Positions 16,416-23,974 are shown, counted from the first letter of the stretch. The stretch: 64,000 nucleotides of DNA from an uncultured Eubacteriales bacterium (GCA_900549485.1 UROG01000006.1:9031-73030), one strand, 5' to 3'. The notes: generated from the letters alone by a model not told the origin. Numbers and translations: made by a program.

Positions 16416-16595
16416 ATGCAGCGGCACAACAACGATATTTATAATTCACCATCAATGCGCGCCGCCCTGGGAATATACACTAATCACGGAACCTCTGATG
16501 ACCTTTGCGCGTATCATGAAGACGAACATGTTCCGGTTGAATATATTCGCTTCATCAGATCGGATGGGCAGAAAAAAGGAGACGACACCAAATGA
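16416..16595 (+). CDS. Small protein of unknown function, translationally coupled to mgtC
   Basis: A 59-residue hydrophilic ORF (MQRHNNDIYNSPSMRAALGI at its start). It has a strong ribosome-binding site (AAGGAGGGGG, about 16397-16406) ten bases before the ATG. Its stop overlaps the mgtC start by four bases (ATGA), which strongly implies it is translated. There are no membrane segments or recognised domain. It may be a leader or coupling peptide controlling mgtC, or a small partner protein. Confidence 0.6.
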   Translation: MQRHNNDIYNSPSMRAALGIYTNHGTSDDLCAYHEDEHVPVEYIRFIRSDGQKKGDDTK

Positions 16596-17320
16596 CTTTA
16601 TGCGAATACCTGAACGGCCAGTTTTCGATGATACAGTACGCGGAGCTTCTGACGCGGATATTGGCGGCATGCTTTTGCGGCGCATGCATCGGCTTTGAGC
16701 GTACAAAGCGCTTCAAAGAAGCCGGAATACGCACGCACATTATAGTTTGCTGTGCGGCGGCGCTGATAATGGTAGTTTCAAAATACGGCTTTGCCGACCT
16801 TACGGATTCATCCGGCAAGGTGTTCAACGGGACACGAGGGGCAGATCCCGCACGCATCGCGGCGCAGGTCGTCAGCGGCATCAGCTTTCTGGGCGCAGGT
16901 GTAATATTCAAAAACGGCAGCACCGTAAAAGGTCTTACAACCGCGGCAGGCATCTGGGCAACGGCTGCCATAGGGCTGTCGCTCGGCGCCGGAATGTACT
17001 TTATCGGCTTCGCAGTGACGATACTCGTCGCCCTCCTTCAGGTCACAATGCACCGTTTTACCGTAGGCGCAGATTCGTTCACTATAAATCGCTTCCGCTT
17101 TACGGCTGAGTATACTCCGGGTCTTAAGCAAGAGCTTGACGAACAGCTTCATCAGTGGGATGCGCACATCATCCGCAGTGAATTGAGCCGCGACAGCAAC
17201 GGACGGTTTTGCTGTGATCTGTCGCTGAAAATGCCGCGGGAGATTTCGTTGGAAGACATAAACGACTTTATGCAGCATTACGACCATATCGTCTCTGCGG
17301 AGGGTTCCCCGATAATATGA
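16592..17320 (+). CDS. mgtC: MgtC/SapB-family membrane protein
   Basis: A 242-residue MgtC-family protein. Four to five hydrophobic helices fill residues 15-150, with the signatures CFCGACIGFERTKRFKEAGIR, SGISFLGAGVIFK and GLTTAAGIWATAAIGLSLGAG. A soluble C-terminal domain follows (about 160-242). In other bacteria MgtC supports growth under low magnesium and modulates ATP synthase. Many family members are of unknown role. The ATG is ten bases after AAAGGAG inside the coupled upstream ORF. The gene is flanked by two related LysR regulators, suggesting tight control by a small molecule. Confidence 0.92.
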   Translation: MTLCEYLNGQFSMIQYAELLTRILAACFCGACIGFERTKRFKEAGIRTHIIVCCAAALIMVVSKYGFADLTDSSGKVFNGTRGADPARIAAQVVSGISFLGAGVIFKNGSTVKGLTTAAGIWATAAIGLSLGAGMYFIGFAVTILVALLQVTMHRFTVGADSFTINRFRFTAEYTPGLKQELDEQLHQWDAHIIRSELSRDSNGRFCCDLSLKMPREISLEDINDFMQHYDHIVSAEGSPII

Positions 17321-17356
17321 TCATGACAAATCAGAGTACTAAAAGGAGGGGCCGTT

Positions 17357-18271
17357 TTGAGTTATCAGTCAGGCTTTGATCAACGCTACGATGCTCTCCG
17401 GCTTGTCTTTGATCTGAAAAGTTACTCTGCCGCCGCAGAAAAGCTCTGCCTTACTCCGTCCGCCGTCGCACAGCAGATACACTCTCTGGAGAAAGAGCTT
17501 GACGCCGCCTTGTTTGTAAAAAGCGGCAGCCGCCTGCTGCCCACAGAGGTTTGTGTTATTGCGGCAGACTACGCATCTCAGGCAGCACTGCTCCGACGGC
17601 GCATGGGCATGGACATAGACGCCTCGCGCCGTGACGTGAACAGTCTTGTGATCGGCGTATCTCCAAGTCTTGAGGACAGCGCCGTTTCCGAAATGTTTGC
17701 GCAGTATATACAGCTTCATCCAAACGCTCAGTTTCGCATAATCTCGGAAAACAGTCAGCCGCTTGTCGCACTGCTGCGCAGTCATATGCTTGACCTCGCA
17801 ATAATCGACTCTCCGTTTCCAAACGATGAGTTCAGTTCTCTGCTGCTTGATACCGATCATTTGATCGTTGCAGTCTCAAACGACAGCCCACTCGCTGACG
17901 CAGGTCACATCTCCCTTTCCCAGATGAAAAAGGAAAAACTGATACTGCGTCCTGCCGGCTCAGGAACGCGGGCTCTGTTCGAAGCAAGCTTACATAAGCT
18001 CGGCATGAATCTTGATGAATTCAATGTAATGATGGAAGCAGACAGCATCTCCACCATAAAAAAGCTTATAGAAGGCAATTATGGCATCTCCGTTCTGTCC
18101 GAACGGGCATGCGCCGCAGCCATCGCAGAAAAGCGTTTCCGTACCCTGCCTGTTTCGGACATGAATATGGTACGCAGAATACACATATGTTACAGGAAGG
18201 ATTTCGGCAATACGGATTTTCTCAGGCAGCTTCTGGAGCTGTATTCGGCGGCGTCTGCCGCGTCAGTATGA
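17357..18271 (+). CDS. LysR-family transcriptional regulator
   Basis: A 304-residue LysR-type regulator homologous to the one at 15397-16296. The DNA-binding helix region is SYSAAAEKLCLTPSAVAQQI. The effector domain contains LILRPAGSGTRALFEASL. The start is a TTG at 17357, six bases after AAAAGGAGGGG, which gives the expected N-terminus MSYQSGFDQRYDALRLV. It lies 36 bases after mgtC and is probably co-transcribed. The paired LysR genes around mgtC suggest duplication and a shared target. Confidence 0.9.
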   Translation: MSYQSGFDQRYDALRLVFDLKSYSAAAEKLCLTPSAVAQQIHSLEKELDAALFVKSGSRLLPTEVCVIAADYASQAALLRRRMGMDIDASRRDVNSLVIGVSPSLEDSAVSEMFAQYIQLHPNAQFRIISENSQPLVALLRSHMLDLAIIDSPFPNDEFSSLLLDTDHLIVAVSNDSPLADAGHISLSQMKKEKLILRPAGSGTRALFEASLHKLGMNLDEFNVMMEADSISTIKKLIEGNYGISVLSERACAAAIAEKRFRTLPVSDMNMVRRIHICYRKDFGNTDFLRQLLELYSAASAASV

Positions 18272-18306
18272 TTACTTTTCTTTCATCCGCAGCAGAAAAT
18301 ATGACG

Positions 18307-18352
18307 TGCCGGAAAAGACCGCTGTATCGGGCGGCCTTCTCCGGCATTTTTT
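18307..18352 (+). terminator. Intrinsic terminator after lysR
   Basis: An imperfect stem pairs TGCCGGAAAAGACCGC (from 18307) with GGCGGCCTTCTCCGGCA (to 18346). It is followed by TTTTTT, 36 bases after the lysR stop. Confidence 0.75.
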
Positions 18353-18424
18353 GATCACATTGCGTCAGCCGCGTTTTTCTCCCGTTCCCGGCGATTTTTC
18401 TTTAATGTGTTATGTGCAAAACGC

Positions 18425-18452
18425 TTGCAAGTGAATAAAAACATGATATAAT
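18425..18452 (+). promoter_or_regulatory. Candidate sigma-A promoter of the EFR1 ferredoxin gene
   Basis: TTGCAA (18425-18430), 16-bp spacer, perfect TATAAT (18447-18452). Transcription would begin about 33 bases before the ATG at 18492. Confidence 0.65.
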
Positions 18453-18491
18453 CAAGGAAAGCAAATAATTCATGTATAAGGAGAGCAGCCC

Positions 18492-19274
18492 ATGAGCGAA
18501 AATATCATCTATTGTTATTCGGGTTCCGGCAACTGTCTTGACATGGCAAAGAACATAGCAAAAGAACTGGGCGATACCGACATTGTAATGATGCGCAGTT
18601 TTCCTGCGAAAACAGACGCATCCAAGGCAAAGCGCGTCGGTTTCATTTTCCCCTGCTACGGCGGCGGTCTGCCCGGCAACGTGGAAAGCTATGTCAGATC
18701 AATACATATCGGCATCAACGCCTATAAATTTGCCATAGTTCAGTATGCCGGCTACAAAGGGTGCGGACTGCATAAAATCGACAGCATTGTCGGCCTTGAT
18801 TATTGGAACGGCGCGTCAAATCACTGCTCATGCATCTGGCTCATGCCGCATTATCTCACGATCCCGCCGCTTCCCGCCAAGGCTTCTCAAAAGAGGAGCG
18901 AGATACTTGCAAAGCATTTTGCCGCTGACATAAAGGCAATGAAACGCAGTGAAAAAAAGCCGCCTAAGGGCAGCTTCTTCGCGCTTGAAAGTTCGCTCTT
19001 TTCCGGACTGAATACCAAACGCATCAAAAAATTTGCCGCTGACGACAAGTGCATTGGCTGCGGTCAGTGCGCCGCTGTATGCCCAAACGCCAACATAAGC
19101 ATTTCAAACGGACGGCCTGTGTTCGGAAGCAATTGTATCGGATGTCTGAGCTGCGTACAGTACTGCCCGCAGGAGGCCATTGATATCGGCACAGTCACCA
19201 AGCACCGCGCCCGCTATCACAACGCCAAGGTATCCGCTTCGGATCTTACGAAAAAGCAGCTTCATATTGACTGA
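18492..19274 (+). CDS. EFR1-family flavodoxin-ferredoxin fusion protein
   Basis: A 260-residue protein with an N-terminal flavodoxin-like domain (YCYSGSGNCLDMAKNIAKEL binds the FMN phosphate, about residues 6-150). A C-terminal two-cluster ferredoxin has CIGCGQCAAVCPN and CIGCLSCVQYCPQ (about 190-235). Such EFR1 proteins are common in anaerobic Firmicutes and are expected to shuttle low-potential electrons, but partners are rarely known. AAGGAG precedes the ATG. It is monocistronic here, with its own promoter upstream and a long hairpin after it. Confidence 0.9.
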   Translation: MSENIIYCYSGSGNCLDMAKNIAKELGDTDIVMMRSFPAKTDASKAKRVGFIFPCYGGGLPGNVESYVRSIHIGINAYKFAIVQYAGYKGCGLHKIDSIVGLDYWNGASNHCSCIWLMPHYLTIPPLPAKASQKRSEILAKHFAADIKAMKRSEKKPPKGSFFALESSLFSGLNTKRIKKFAADDKCIGCGQCAAVCPNANISISNGRPVFGSNCIGCLSCVQYCPQEAIDIGTVTKHRARYHNAKVSASDLTKKQLHID

Positions 19275-19283
19275 ATGCAGCAA

Positions 19284-19330
19284 AAGCCCAAGGCGCGTTC
19301 TTCCGACTGTGAAGAACGCGCCTTGGGCTT
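19284..19330. terminator. Very long perfect hairpin after the EFR1 gene
   Basis: Perfect 20-bp arms, 19284-19303 (AAGCCCAAGGCGCGTTCTTC) and 19311-19330, with a 7-nt loop, ten bases after the EFR1 stop. It lacks a clean U-tract on the plus strand but directly abuts a second hairpin with A6/T6 runs. Confidence 0.75.
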
Positions 19331-19364
19331 GTCAAAAAAGTCCTTACAGGACTTTTTTGACAAG
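19328..19364. repeat. Second perfect inverted repeat, A/T-run hairpin
   Basis: 16-bp arms CTTGTCAAAAAAGTCC (19328-19343) and GGACTTTTTTGACAAG (19349-19364) around TTACA. It overlaps the end of the preceding hairpin by three bases. A third palindrome follows at 19406. Together they look like one structured repeat element. Confidence 0.8.
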
Positions 19365-19405
19365 CTGGAGACCGAGCATTTTGAAAGAGTTCAGAATGCT
19401 GTTAC

Positions 19406-19433
19406 CGAAAGCCTTGATATATCAAGGCTTTCG
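19406..19433. repeat. 28-bp perfect palindrome
   Basis: CGAAAGCCTTGATA joined directly to its reverse complement (19406-19419 and 19420-19433). It belongs to the same repeat-rich stretch as the two hairpins to its left, in the gene-free gap 19275-19528 before the convergent dtxR-family gene. Confidence 0.85.
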
Positions 19434-19528
19434 ACGGCGGTTTATCCAATTTGAGGCGTGTCTTGCCCCCTCAAGCTCCCCCGCTGCTCTGTTATCTGAC
19501 TTTAATACATAGTCTTTTGACAGTCTAT

Positions 19529-19909
19529 TTATTGATCATTTTCGGTATATTTGCCCACATGGCGGCAAATCGCCTGAAAAGAAGCGTCGCTTATTATATG
19601 TTCGATCCGGCAGGCGTCCTGAGAGGCAGTCTCCTCGTCCACCCCCAGCCTTATCAGCATATCGCGGATCACCGTATGGCGCTCATAAATTTTCCGCGCC
19701 CGGTCAAGTCCTGCCTCGGTCAGCGTAAGATAGCCGTCTTTATCAACGTTCAGATAACCGTCGCGCTTCAGGATGCCAACGCCGCGGCTGACGCTCGGCT
19801 TTGAAAAGCCCATGTATTCCGCAACGTCGATTGAGCGGACAAACGGCCCTTTCTGAGACAGAATATAAACGCTTTCCAGATACATCTCGCCGGATTCCTG
19901 TATTGCCAT
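19529..19909 (-). CDS. DtxR/MntR-family metal-dependent transcriptional repressor
   Basis: A 126-residue protein with the DtxR winged helix (SIDVAEYMGFSKPSVSRGVG, residues about 26-45). The short dimerisation/metal domain has H in IYERHTV and the acidic/His cluster CRIEHIIS. No SH3-like third domain is present, so the layout is MntR-like. The ATG at 19909 with GGAGTGATTTT upstream fits the family N-terminus (ESGEMYLESVYIL). By context it controls iron uptake, since four palindromic boxes surround the divergent feo operon and its own promoter. Whether it senses iron or manganese cannot be told from sequence alone. Confidence 0.88.
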   Translation of the reverse strand: MAIQESGEMYLESVYILSQKGPFVRSIDVAEYMGFSKPSVSRGVGILKRDGYLNVDKDGYLTLTEAGLDRARKIYERHTVIRDMLIRLGVDEETASQDACRIEHIISDASFQAICRHVGKYTENDQ

Positions 19910-19989
19910 AAAATCACTCCATATCAATAATTTGCTGATTTCTTTTATTATATCATATTTCTCGGAATAATAACAGCCCAAGAATCACT

Positions 19990-20343
19990 TTATCGGATAT
20001 CTGTAACCTTATACCCAAGCTTTTCCACGGTTTCTTTAAGCACGTCATCCGGAATCTCACTGCTGTACAAAACAACTGCGGTTTTTTTCTTCAGATTGAC
20101 CTTGCATACCGCGCCGTCAAGACGGTCAACGGCATTTTCTACACGCGCCTGACAATTTTCACAGTGCATTCCCTCCACCGTCAGAACCTTTTCCCCGATC
20201 TTCGGCTCGGTAAGCTTTTTGTGCGAACGGATGGTATTCCCGCCGCTTCCGCAGCAGCCGCCGCCCGAAAAGTGCTTCTTCGCATGTATCAGTGCCGGTA
20301 TGATAAGCACCAGTAGCAAAACGATTATACCAATATTCTCCAT
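19990..20343 (-). CDS. Membrane-anchored HMA (heavy-metal-associated) domain protein
   Basis: A 117-residue protein with one N-terminal hydrophobic helix (IGIIVLLLVLIIPALIHA), a Cys/Gly-rich linker (SGGGCCGSGG) and a C-terminal HMA fold with the metal motif GMHCENC (about residues 57-63). The N-terminal part resembles the small Cys-rich membrane proteins found beside FeoB, here fused to a soft-metal domain. It is the first gene of the minus-strand pair with the dtxR-family repressor and lies under operator box 1. A role in intracellular metal handling at the membrane is likely, but the metal is unknown. Confidence 0.8.
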   Translation of the reverse strand: MENIGIIVLLLVLIIPALIHAKKHFSGGGCCGSGGNTIRSHKKLTEPKIGEKVLTVEGMHCENCQARVENAVDRLDGAVCKVNLKKKTAVVLYSSEIPDDVLKETVEKLGYKVTDIR

Positions 20344-20425
20344 AGCTCATTCCTTCTTTCAATATTCTCATGCACGCCATGCCCCTGAGGTACGAGTCTT
20401 GCGTTCATATTATGCGTTATGTTCA

Positions 20426-20441
20426 GTTAGCTCTCGCTAAC
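20426..20441. promoter_or_regulatory. DtxR-type operator box 1
   Basis: GTTAGC-TCTC-GCTAAC palindrome. It sits immediately downstream of a minus-strand promoter, with TTGACA at 20475-20470 and TACTAT at 20451-20446 (18-bp spacer). It would therefore block transcription of the HMA-dtxR pair. The same arms recur in boxes 2-4. Confidence 0.75.
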
Positions 20442-20445
20442 CCGG

Positions 20446-20475
20446 ATAGTAATACTTATTCTATGAATTTGTCAA
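20446..20475 (-). promoter_or_regulatory. Promoter of the HMA-dtxR pair
   Basis: Minus-strand TTGACA (20470-20475 complement), 18-bp spacer and TACTAT (20446-20451 complement), directly followed by operator box 1 at the expected start site. Confidence 0.65.
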
Positions 20476-20590
20476 GTGGTTTCAGGCAGATTTTATGGAA
20501 ACGCTTCAAAGCAAATCTGACTCCCATGACAGCTGATATGCTGACCGGAGGCTCCCTGCAAAAAGCGCCAAAAAAAATTTTAAAAAAGTA

Positions 20591-20619
20591 TTGACAAAAT
20601 CGCAAAAGGCCGTTATTAT
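20591..20619 (+). promoter_or_regulatory. Strong sigma-A promoter of feoAB
   Basis: TTGACA (20591-20596) and TATTAT (20614-20619) with an exact 17-bp spacer. Operator box 2 begins ten bases after the -10 element, covering the start site. Confidence 0.8.
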
Positions 20620-20628
20620 GTATCCGTG

Positions 20629-20644
20629 GTTAGCGTGAGCTAAC
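20629..20644. promoter_or_regulatory. DtxR-type operator box 2
   Basis: GTTAGC-GTGA-GCTAAC at the start site of the feo promoter, the classical position for repression by a metal-loaded DtxR dimer. Confidence 0.8.
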
Positions 20645-20661
20645 TAAAATTCAATTCTGCG

Positions 20662-20677
20662 GTTAGTTGCATCTAAC
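20662..20677. promoter_or_regulatory. DtxR-type operator box 3
   Basis: GTTAG-TTGCAT-CTAAC, centred 33 bp (about three helical turns) after box 2 and upstream of the feoA start, so a second dimer could bind on the same DNA face. Confidence 0.7.
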
Positions 20678-20708
20678 CAAAGAACAATTCTGAATCAGGT
20701 GAGAGATT

Positions 20709-20921
20709 ATGAATTTGACGAATGCAGAGGAAGGCAAGGAATACATCATTCAGCGTATCCAGACGGATGATGAGGAGTTGGATGCTTTTCTGTTTTCTCT
20801 GGGATGCTTCAGCGGTGAGCCCATCACGGTTGTTTCACGCCGTAAAGGCAGCTGCACTGTATCGGTAAAAGACGGCAGATACAGTATTGACGATCAGCTG
20901 GCACAGGCTATTATCATCTGA
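20709..20921 (+). CDS. feoA: Ferrous iron transport protein A
   Basis: A 70-residue SH3-like FeoA (MNLTNAEEGKEYIIQRIQTD at the start; FLFSLGCFSGEPITVVSRR). FeoA is a small cytoplasmic partner needed for FeoB function. It starts seven bases after AGGTGAGAG. It is the first gene of the feo operon, under two DtxR-type boxes. The length and fold pattern are normal. Confidence 0.93.
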   Translation: MNLTNAEEGKEYIIQRIQTDDEELDAFLFSLGCFSGEPITVVSRRKGSCTVSVKDGRYSIDDQLAQAIII

Positions 20922-20968
20922 GGGTGATAATAGACTCTGCAAATATGCTGATTGTTTTTTGCGCGAGG

Positions 20969-20984
20969 GTTAGCGCATGCTAAC
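20969..20984. promoter_or_regulatory. DtxR-type operator box 4, between feoA and feoB
   Basis: GTTAGC-GCAT-GCTAAC, a perfect palindrome in the 126-bp gap before feoB. No strong -35/-10 pair was seen beside it, so it may regulate a weak internal promoter or act as a roadblock. Confidence 0.75.
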
Positions 20985-21047
20985 CAAAGTTCGTGTTTCA
21001 TAAGGCGATCCTGCCAGAATATCGAATGCAAGAGGAGGAGTTAAGAA

Positions 21048-23042
21048 ATGAGAATTGCTTTTGCAGGCAATCCCAACAGCGGTAAAACAACCATGTACAA
21101 CGCCCTTACAGGCCGCAACGAAAAGGTCGGTAACTGGGCGGGCGTTACCGTAGACAAAAAAGAGGCTCTGATAAAGAAAGCCTATGCCGGAGATCAGGAA
21201 CTGATTGCCGTTGACCTTCCCGGCGCTTATTCAATGTCCCCTTTCACATCGGAAGAAAGCATCACCAGCTCTTACGTGAGAAACGAAAATCCCGATGCAA
21301 TTATCAATATTGTCGACGCCACTAATCTGAGCCGTTCATTGTTCTTTACCACGCAGCTCCTTGAGCTTGGCGTACCCGTTGTCGTTGCGCTTAACAAGCA
21401 TGACCTGAACGAGAAAAAGCAGAACAAGGTTGACGTTGTATCCCTTTCCAGACAGCTTGGCTGCCCCGTTGTAGACACCACTTCCACTACGGGCGACGGT
21501 CTGAAGCAGGTAGTTGCGGAAGCCGCAGCTCTTAACGGTCACGGACAGAAGGCTCCCTATCACCAGGGCGATATTGATCTTACAAGCAAAGAGGCTGTTG
21601 AAGAAGCCGACCGTAAGAGATTTGAATATGTTGACAAAATCGTTGCATCCGTTGAGAGCAGAAAAGTTCTGACCAAAAACAAGAACTCACAGGATAACAT
21701 TGATGCTGTTCTTACTCACCCCGTTTTCGGTCTCATAATTTTTGCCGGCGTAATGTTCCTCGTCTTCCAGATTTCTCAGGCATGGGTCGGTCCTTGGATC
21801 GCCGATTATCTGGTTGGTCTGCTTGAAGCGTTCCAGGGATGGGTCGGCGGTCTTGTCGAAAACGCTGCTCCTATTCTGCAGGCGCTGCTGGTAGACGGTA
21901 TTATCGGCGGTGTAATAGCCGTTGTCGGTTTTCTGCCGCTGGTCATGGTCATGTACTTCCTGATCTCCCTGCTTGAAGACTGCGGCTATATGGCACGCGC
22001 CACGGTAGTTCTTGATCCTATCTTCAAAAAGGTCGGTCTTTCCGGTAAATCCGTTATTCCTTTCGTCGTCGGCACCGGCTGTGCCATCCCCGGCGTTATG
22101 GCCTGCCGTACCATCCGCAACGAGCGTGAGCGCCGCGCTACCGCTATGCTGACTCCGTTCATGCCCTGCGGCGCAAAGCTCCCTGTTATTGCACTTTTCT
22201 CCGGCGCTTTCTTCGGCGACGCTCCTTGGGTCGGTACGCTGATGTACTTTGTCGGTATCCTGCTTATCCTTGTCGGCGCACTGCTTGTCAATAAGATCGC
22301 CGGTTACAAGCACCGCAAATCCTTCTTTATCATTGAGCTGCCCGAATACAAGGTTCCTTCCCTCAAGCGCGCCGTTATGGATATGTGCTCCCGCGGCTGG
22401 GCGTTCATCGTAAAGGCTTTCACAATAATCCTCGTCTGCAACACTGTTGTTCAGATCATGCAGACTTTCACATGGAGCTTCCAGGTTGCCGAAACGGCAA
22501 GCGACTCGATCCTTGCTTCTGTCGCCGCTCCCTTTGCTTATCTTCTTGTTCCCATCGTGGGTGTTGTCTCCTGGCAGCTGGCCGCCGCGGCAGTCACCGG
22601 TTTCATAGCCAAGGAAAATGTCGTCGGTACGCTCGCAGTCTGCTTTGCAGGACTTGATAACCTCATTGATACCGAAGAGCTGGCGCTTATGGAAGGCGCC
22701 GGTGCAGAGGTCGCATCCGTGTTCGCAATCACCAAGGTTGCTGCGCTTGCTTACCTCATGTTCAACCTGTACACTCCTCCCTGCTTTGCTGCACTCGGTG
22801 CAATGCATTCAGAGATCAATGACCGTAAATGGTTCTGGGGCGGCGTAGGTCTTCAGTTCGCCACTGGCTTCACCGTTGCATACCTCGTATACCAGATCGG
22901 TACCTTGATAACCACTGGTTCCCTCGGCGCCGGATTCTTCCCCGGCCTCATCGCTGTCGCCGCTATTGCAGTCGTTATAGTCTGCCTTATCAGAAATACC
23001 GACAAGCATCTGGCTGAAGAATACGCGCTGAGCAAGAACTGA
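21048..23042 (+). CDS. feoB: Ferrous iron transporter FeoB
   Basis: A 664-residue FeoB. The N-terminal G domain has AGNPNSGKTT (G1), VDLPGAYS (G3 region) and NKHD (G4), followed by the GDI-like helical segment and a membrane domain from about residue 225. The membrane part shows paired Gate motifs (GTGCAIPGVMACRTI, TPFMPCGAKLPVIALFSGAF) that line the Fe(II) path. It imports Fe(II) across the cytoplasmic membrane. AGAGGAGGAG precedes the ATG. It is somewhat shorter than FeoB of enterobacteria but typical of Clostridia. Confidence 0.96.
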   Translation: MRIAFAGNPNSGKTTMYNALTGRNEKVGNWAGVTVDKKEALIKKAYAGDQELIAVDLPGAYSMSPFTSEESITSSYVRNENPDAIINIVDATNLSRSLFFTTQLLELGVPVVVALNKHDLNEKKQNKVDVVSLSRQLGCPVVDTTSTTGDGLKQVVAEAAALNGHGQKAPYHQGDIDLTSKEAVEEADRKRFEYVDKIVASVESRKVLTKNKNSQDNIDAVLTHPVFGLIIFAGVMFLVFQISQAWVGPWIADYLVGLLEAFQGWVGGLVENAAPILQALLVDGIIGGVIAVVGFLPLVMVMYFLISLLEDCGYMARATVVLDPIFKKVGLSGKSVIPFVVGTGCAIPGVMACRTIRNERERRATAMLTPFMPCGAKLPVIALFSGAFFGDAPWVGTLMYFVGILLILVGALLVNKIAGYKHRKSFFIIELPEYKVPSLKRAVMDMCSRGWAFIVKAFTIILVCNTVVQIMQTFTWSFQVAETASDSILASVAAPFAYLLVPIVGVVSWQLAAAAVTGFIAKENVVGTLAVCFAGLDNLIDTEELALMEGAGAEVASVFAITKVAALAYLMFNLYTPPCFAALGAMHSEINDRKWFWGGVGLQFATGFTVAYLVYQIGTLITTGSLGAGFFPGLIAVAAIAVVIVCLIRNTDKHLAEEYALSKN

Positions 23043-23074
23043 GCCTGATAAAATAAGATGAAAGGATACCTGCT

Positions 23075-23230
23075 ATGGAAAATATAATCATCATTGTAAT
23101 TGTTGCAGCTATTATCGGCCTGGCAGGTGTATACATCCACAAATCAAAAAAACGTGGTATAAAATGCATCGGCTGTCCCAACGGCTGCGCCTGCAACGGA
23201 AAATGCTGTGACAAGCCGGCAAAGAAATGA
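23075..23230 (+). CDS. FeoB-associated Cys-rich membrane protein
   Basis: A 51-residue ORF: one N-terminal membrane helix (IIIIVIVAAIIGLAGVYI), a basic stretch, then six cysteines in CIGCPNGCACNGKCC. This matches the small FeoB-associated Cys-rich family that follows feoB in many Firmicutes. AAAGGA lies nine bases upstream of the ATG, 32 bases after feoB. It probably binds Fe(II) or an Fe-S cluster at the exit of FeoB, though direct evidence for the family is limited. Confidence 0.85.
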   Translation: MENIIIIVIVAAIIGLAGVYIHKSKKRGIKCIGCPNGCACNGKCCDKPAKK

Positions 23231-23284
23231 TTTTGCTAACCTACATACCTCTTATTCTTTTCCTATAACAAAAGCCAAACGCGG

Positions 23285-23335
23285 TATACTCCCCATTGGC
23301 GTCTGCACCTGTGCAGGCGTCCAATGGGGAGTATA
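23285..23335. terminator. Long stem-loop after the feo operon
   Basis: Perfect 15-bp outer arms (TATACTCCCCATTGG, 23285-23299, and 23321-23335), with an inner imperfect stem CGTCTGCAC/GTGCAGGCGT. It stands between the convergent feo and HAD genes. It has no clear U-tract, so it may act as an mRNA 3' stabiliser or a repeat as much as a terminator. Confidence 0.55.
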
Positions 23336-23404
23336 TTCGTTCGTTATAATCATTTAGCGGACATACCAAGTAAGGAGGCAGAAGCCCTGTCCTCTGCAAA
23401 TACA

Positions 23405-23968
23405 TCATTTAAAAACCCAAGGCTCTATCCTGCCGCGCTTTACCTTGAAGGCCTTTTGCGCAAGCTTCGCCATCGGGGTATCATGATCGGAGTCGGAATA
23501 AAACTCCTCGGTGATGGCATCCGGGCAGACCTCATGAAACCGTCTGACCTTCTCTTCGTCATGACAGTTTTTTCCGAGAAGCTTTCCCGTTTTTTCGTCC
23601 ATTTTCGTTGCAATGACCTTTACGCCAAGGCGTTCCCCCGCCGGACACACTATAAACTCAGGCGAAGCGGAGATGATGATATCATCATTCTTCCGTTGGC
23701 TGAGGTACCATTTGCCGATTCCGCCCCATTTTTTATCCCAGAAATCATCCACGGCTCCCGCAACATCCGGTATATATTTCAGGTAGGAAAAAAGCGCTTC
23801 CTTCAGTTCGGGAAAAGCGCATTTTTTAAATGCGTACTTTACGCCGCAGACCGCAAGATTGGGCAGTATCTTCAGCACGGCATGCGGATATTTCTTCAGA
23901 CAGTAAAAGAAAAAATCCGCCGAACTGTCGTTTATATAAATTGTCTGATCAAAATCATAGGTATTCAT
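23405..23968 (-). CDS. HAD-superfamily phosphatase (phosphoserine phosphatase-like)
   Basis: A 187-residue HAD hydrolase. Motif I is YDFDQTIY near the N-terminus (nucleophile Asp), motif II is ISASPE, and the late motif YSDSDHDTPM provides the metal-binding acids. The helical cap fits the HAD-IB (SerB/Cof-unlike) subgroup. It likely dephosphorylates a small metabolite or lipid head group, but the substrate is unknown. It starts six bases after the nitroreductase stop and is the last gene of a minus-strand run. Confidence 0.85.
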   Translation of the reverse strand: MNTYDFDQTIYINDSSADFFFYCLKKYPHAVLKILPNLAVCGVKYAFKKCAFPELKEALFSYLKYIPDVAGAVDDFWDKKWGGIGKWYLSQRKNDDIIISASPEFIVCPAGERLGVKVIATKMDEKTGKLLGKNCHDEEKVRRFHEVCPDAITEEFYSDSDHDTPMAKLAQKAFKVKRGRIEPWVFK

Positions 23969-23974
23969 TTTTGT

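Noticed and set aside
21687..22808. Minus-strand 373-codon frame inside feoB
   Set aside because: Antisense to conserved FeoB membrane domain; composition is charged and repetitive with no homology.
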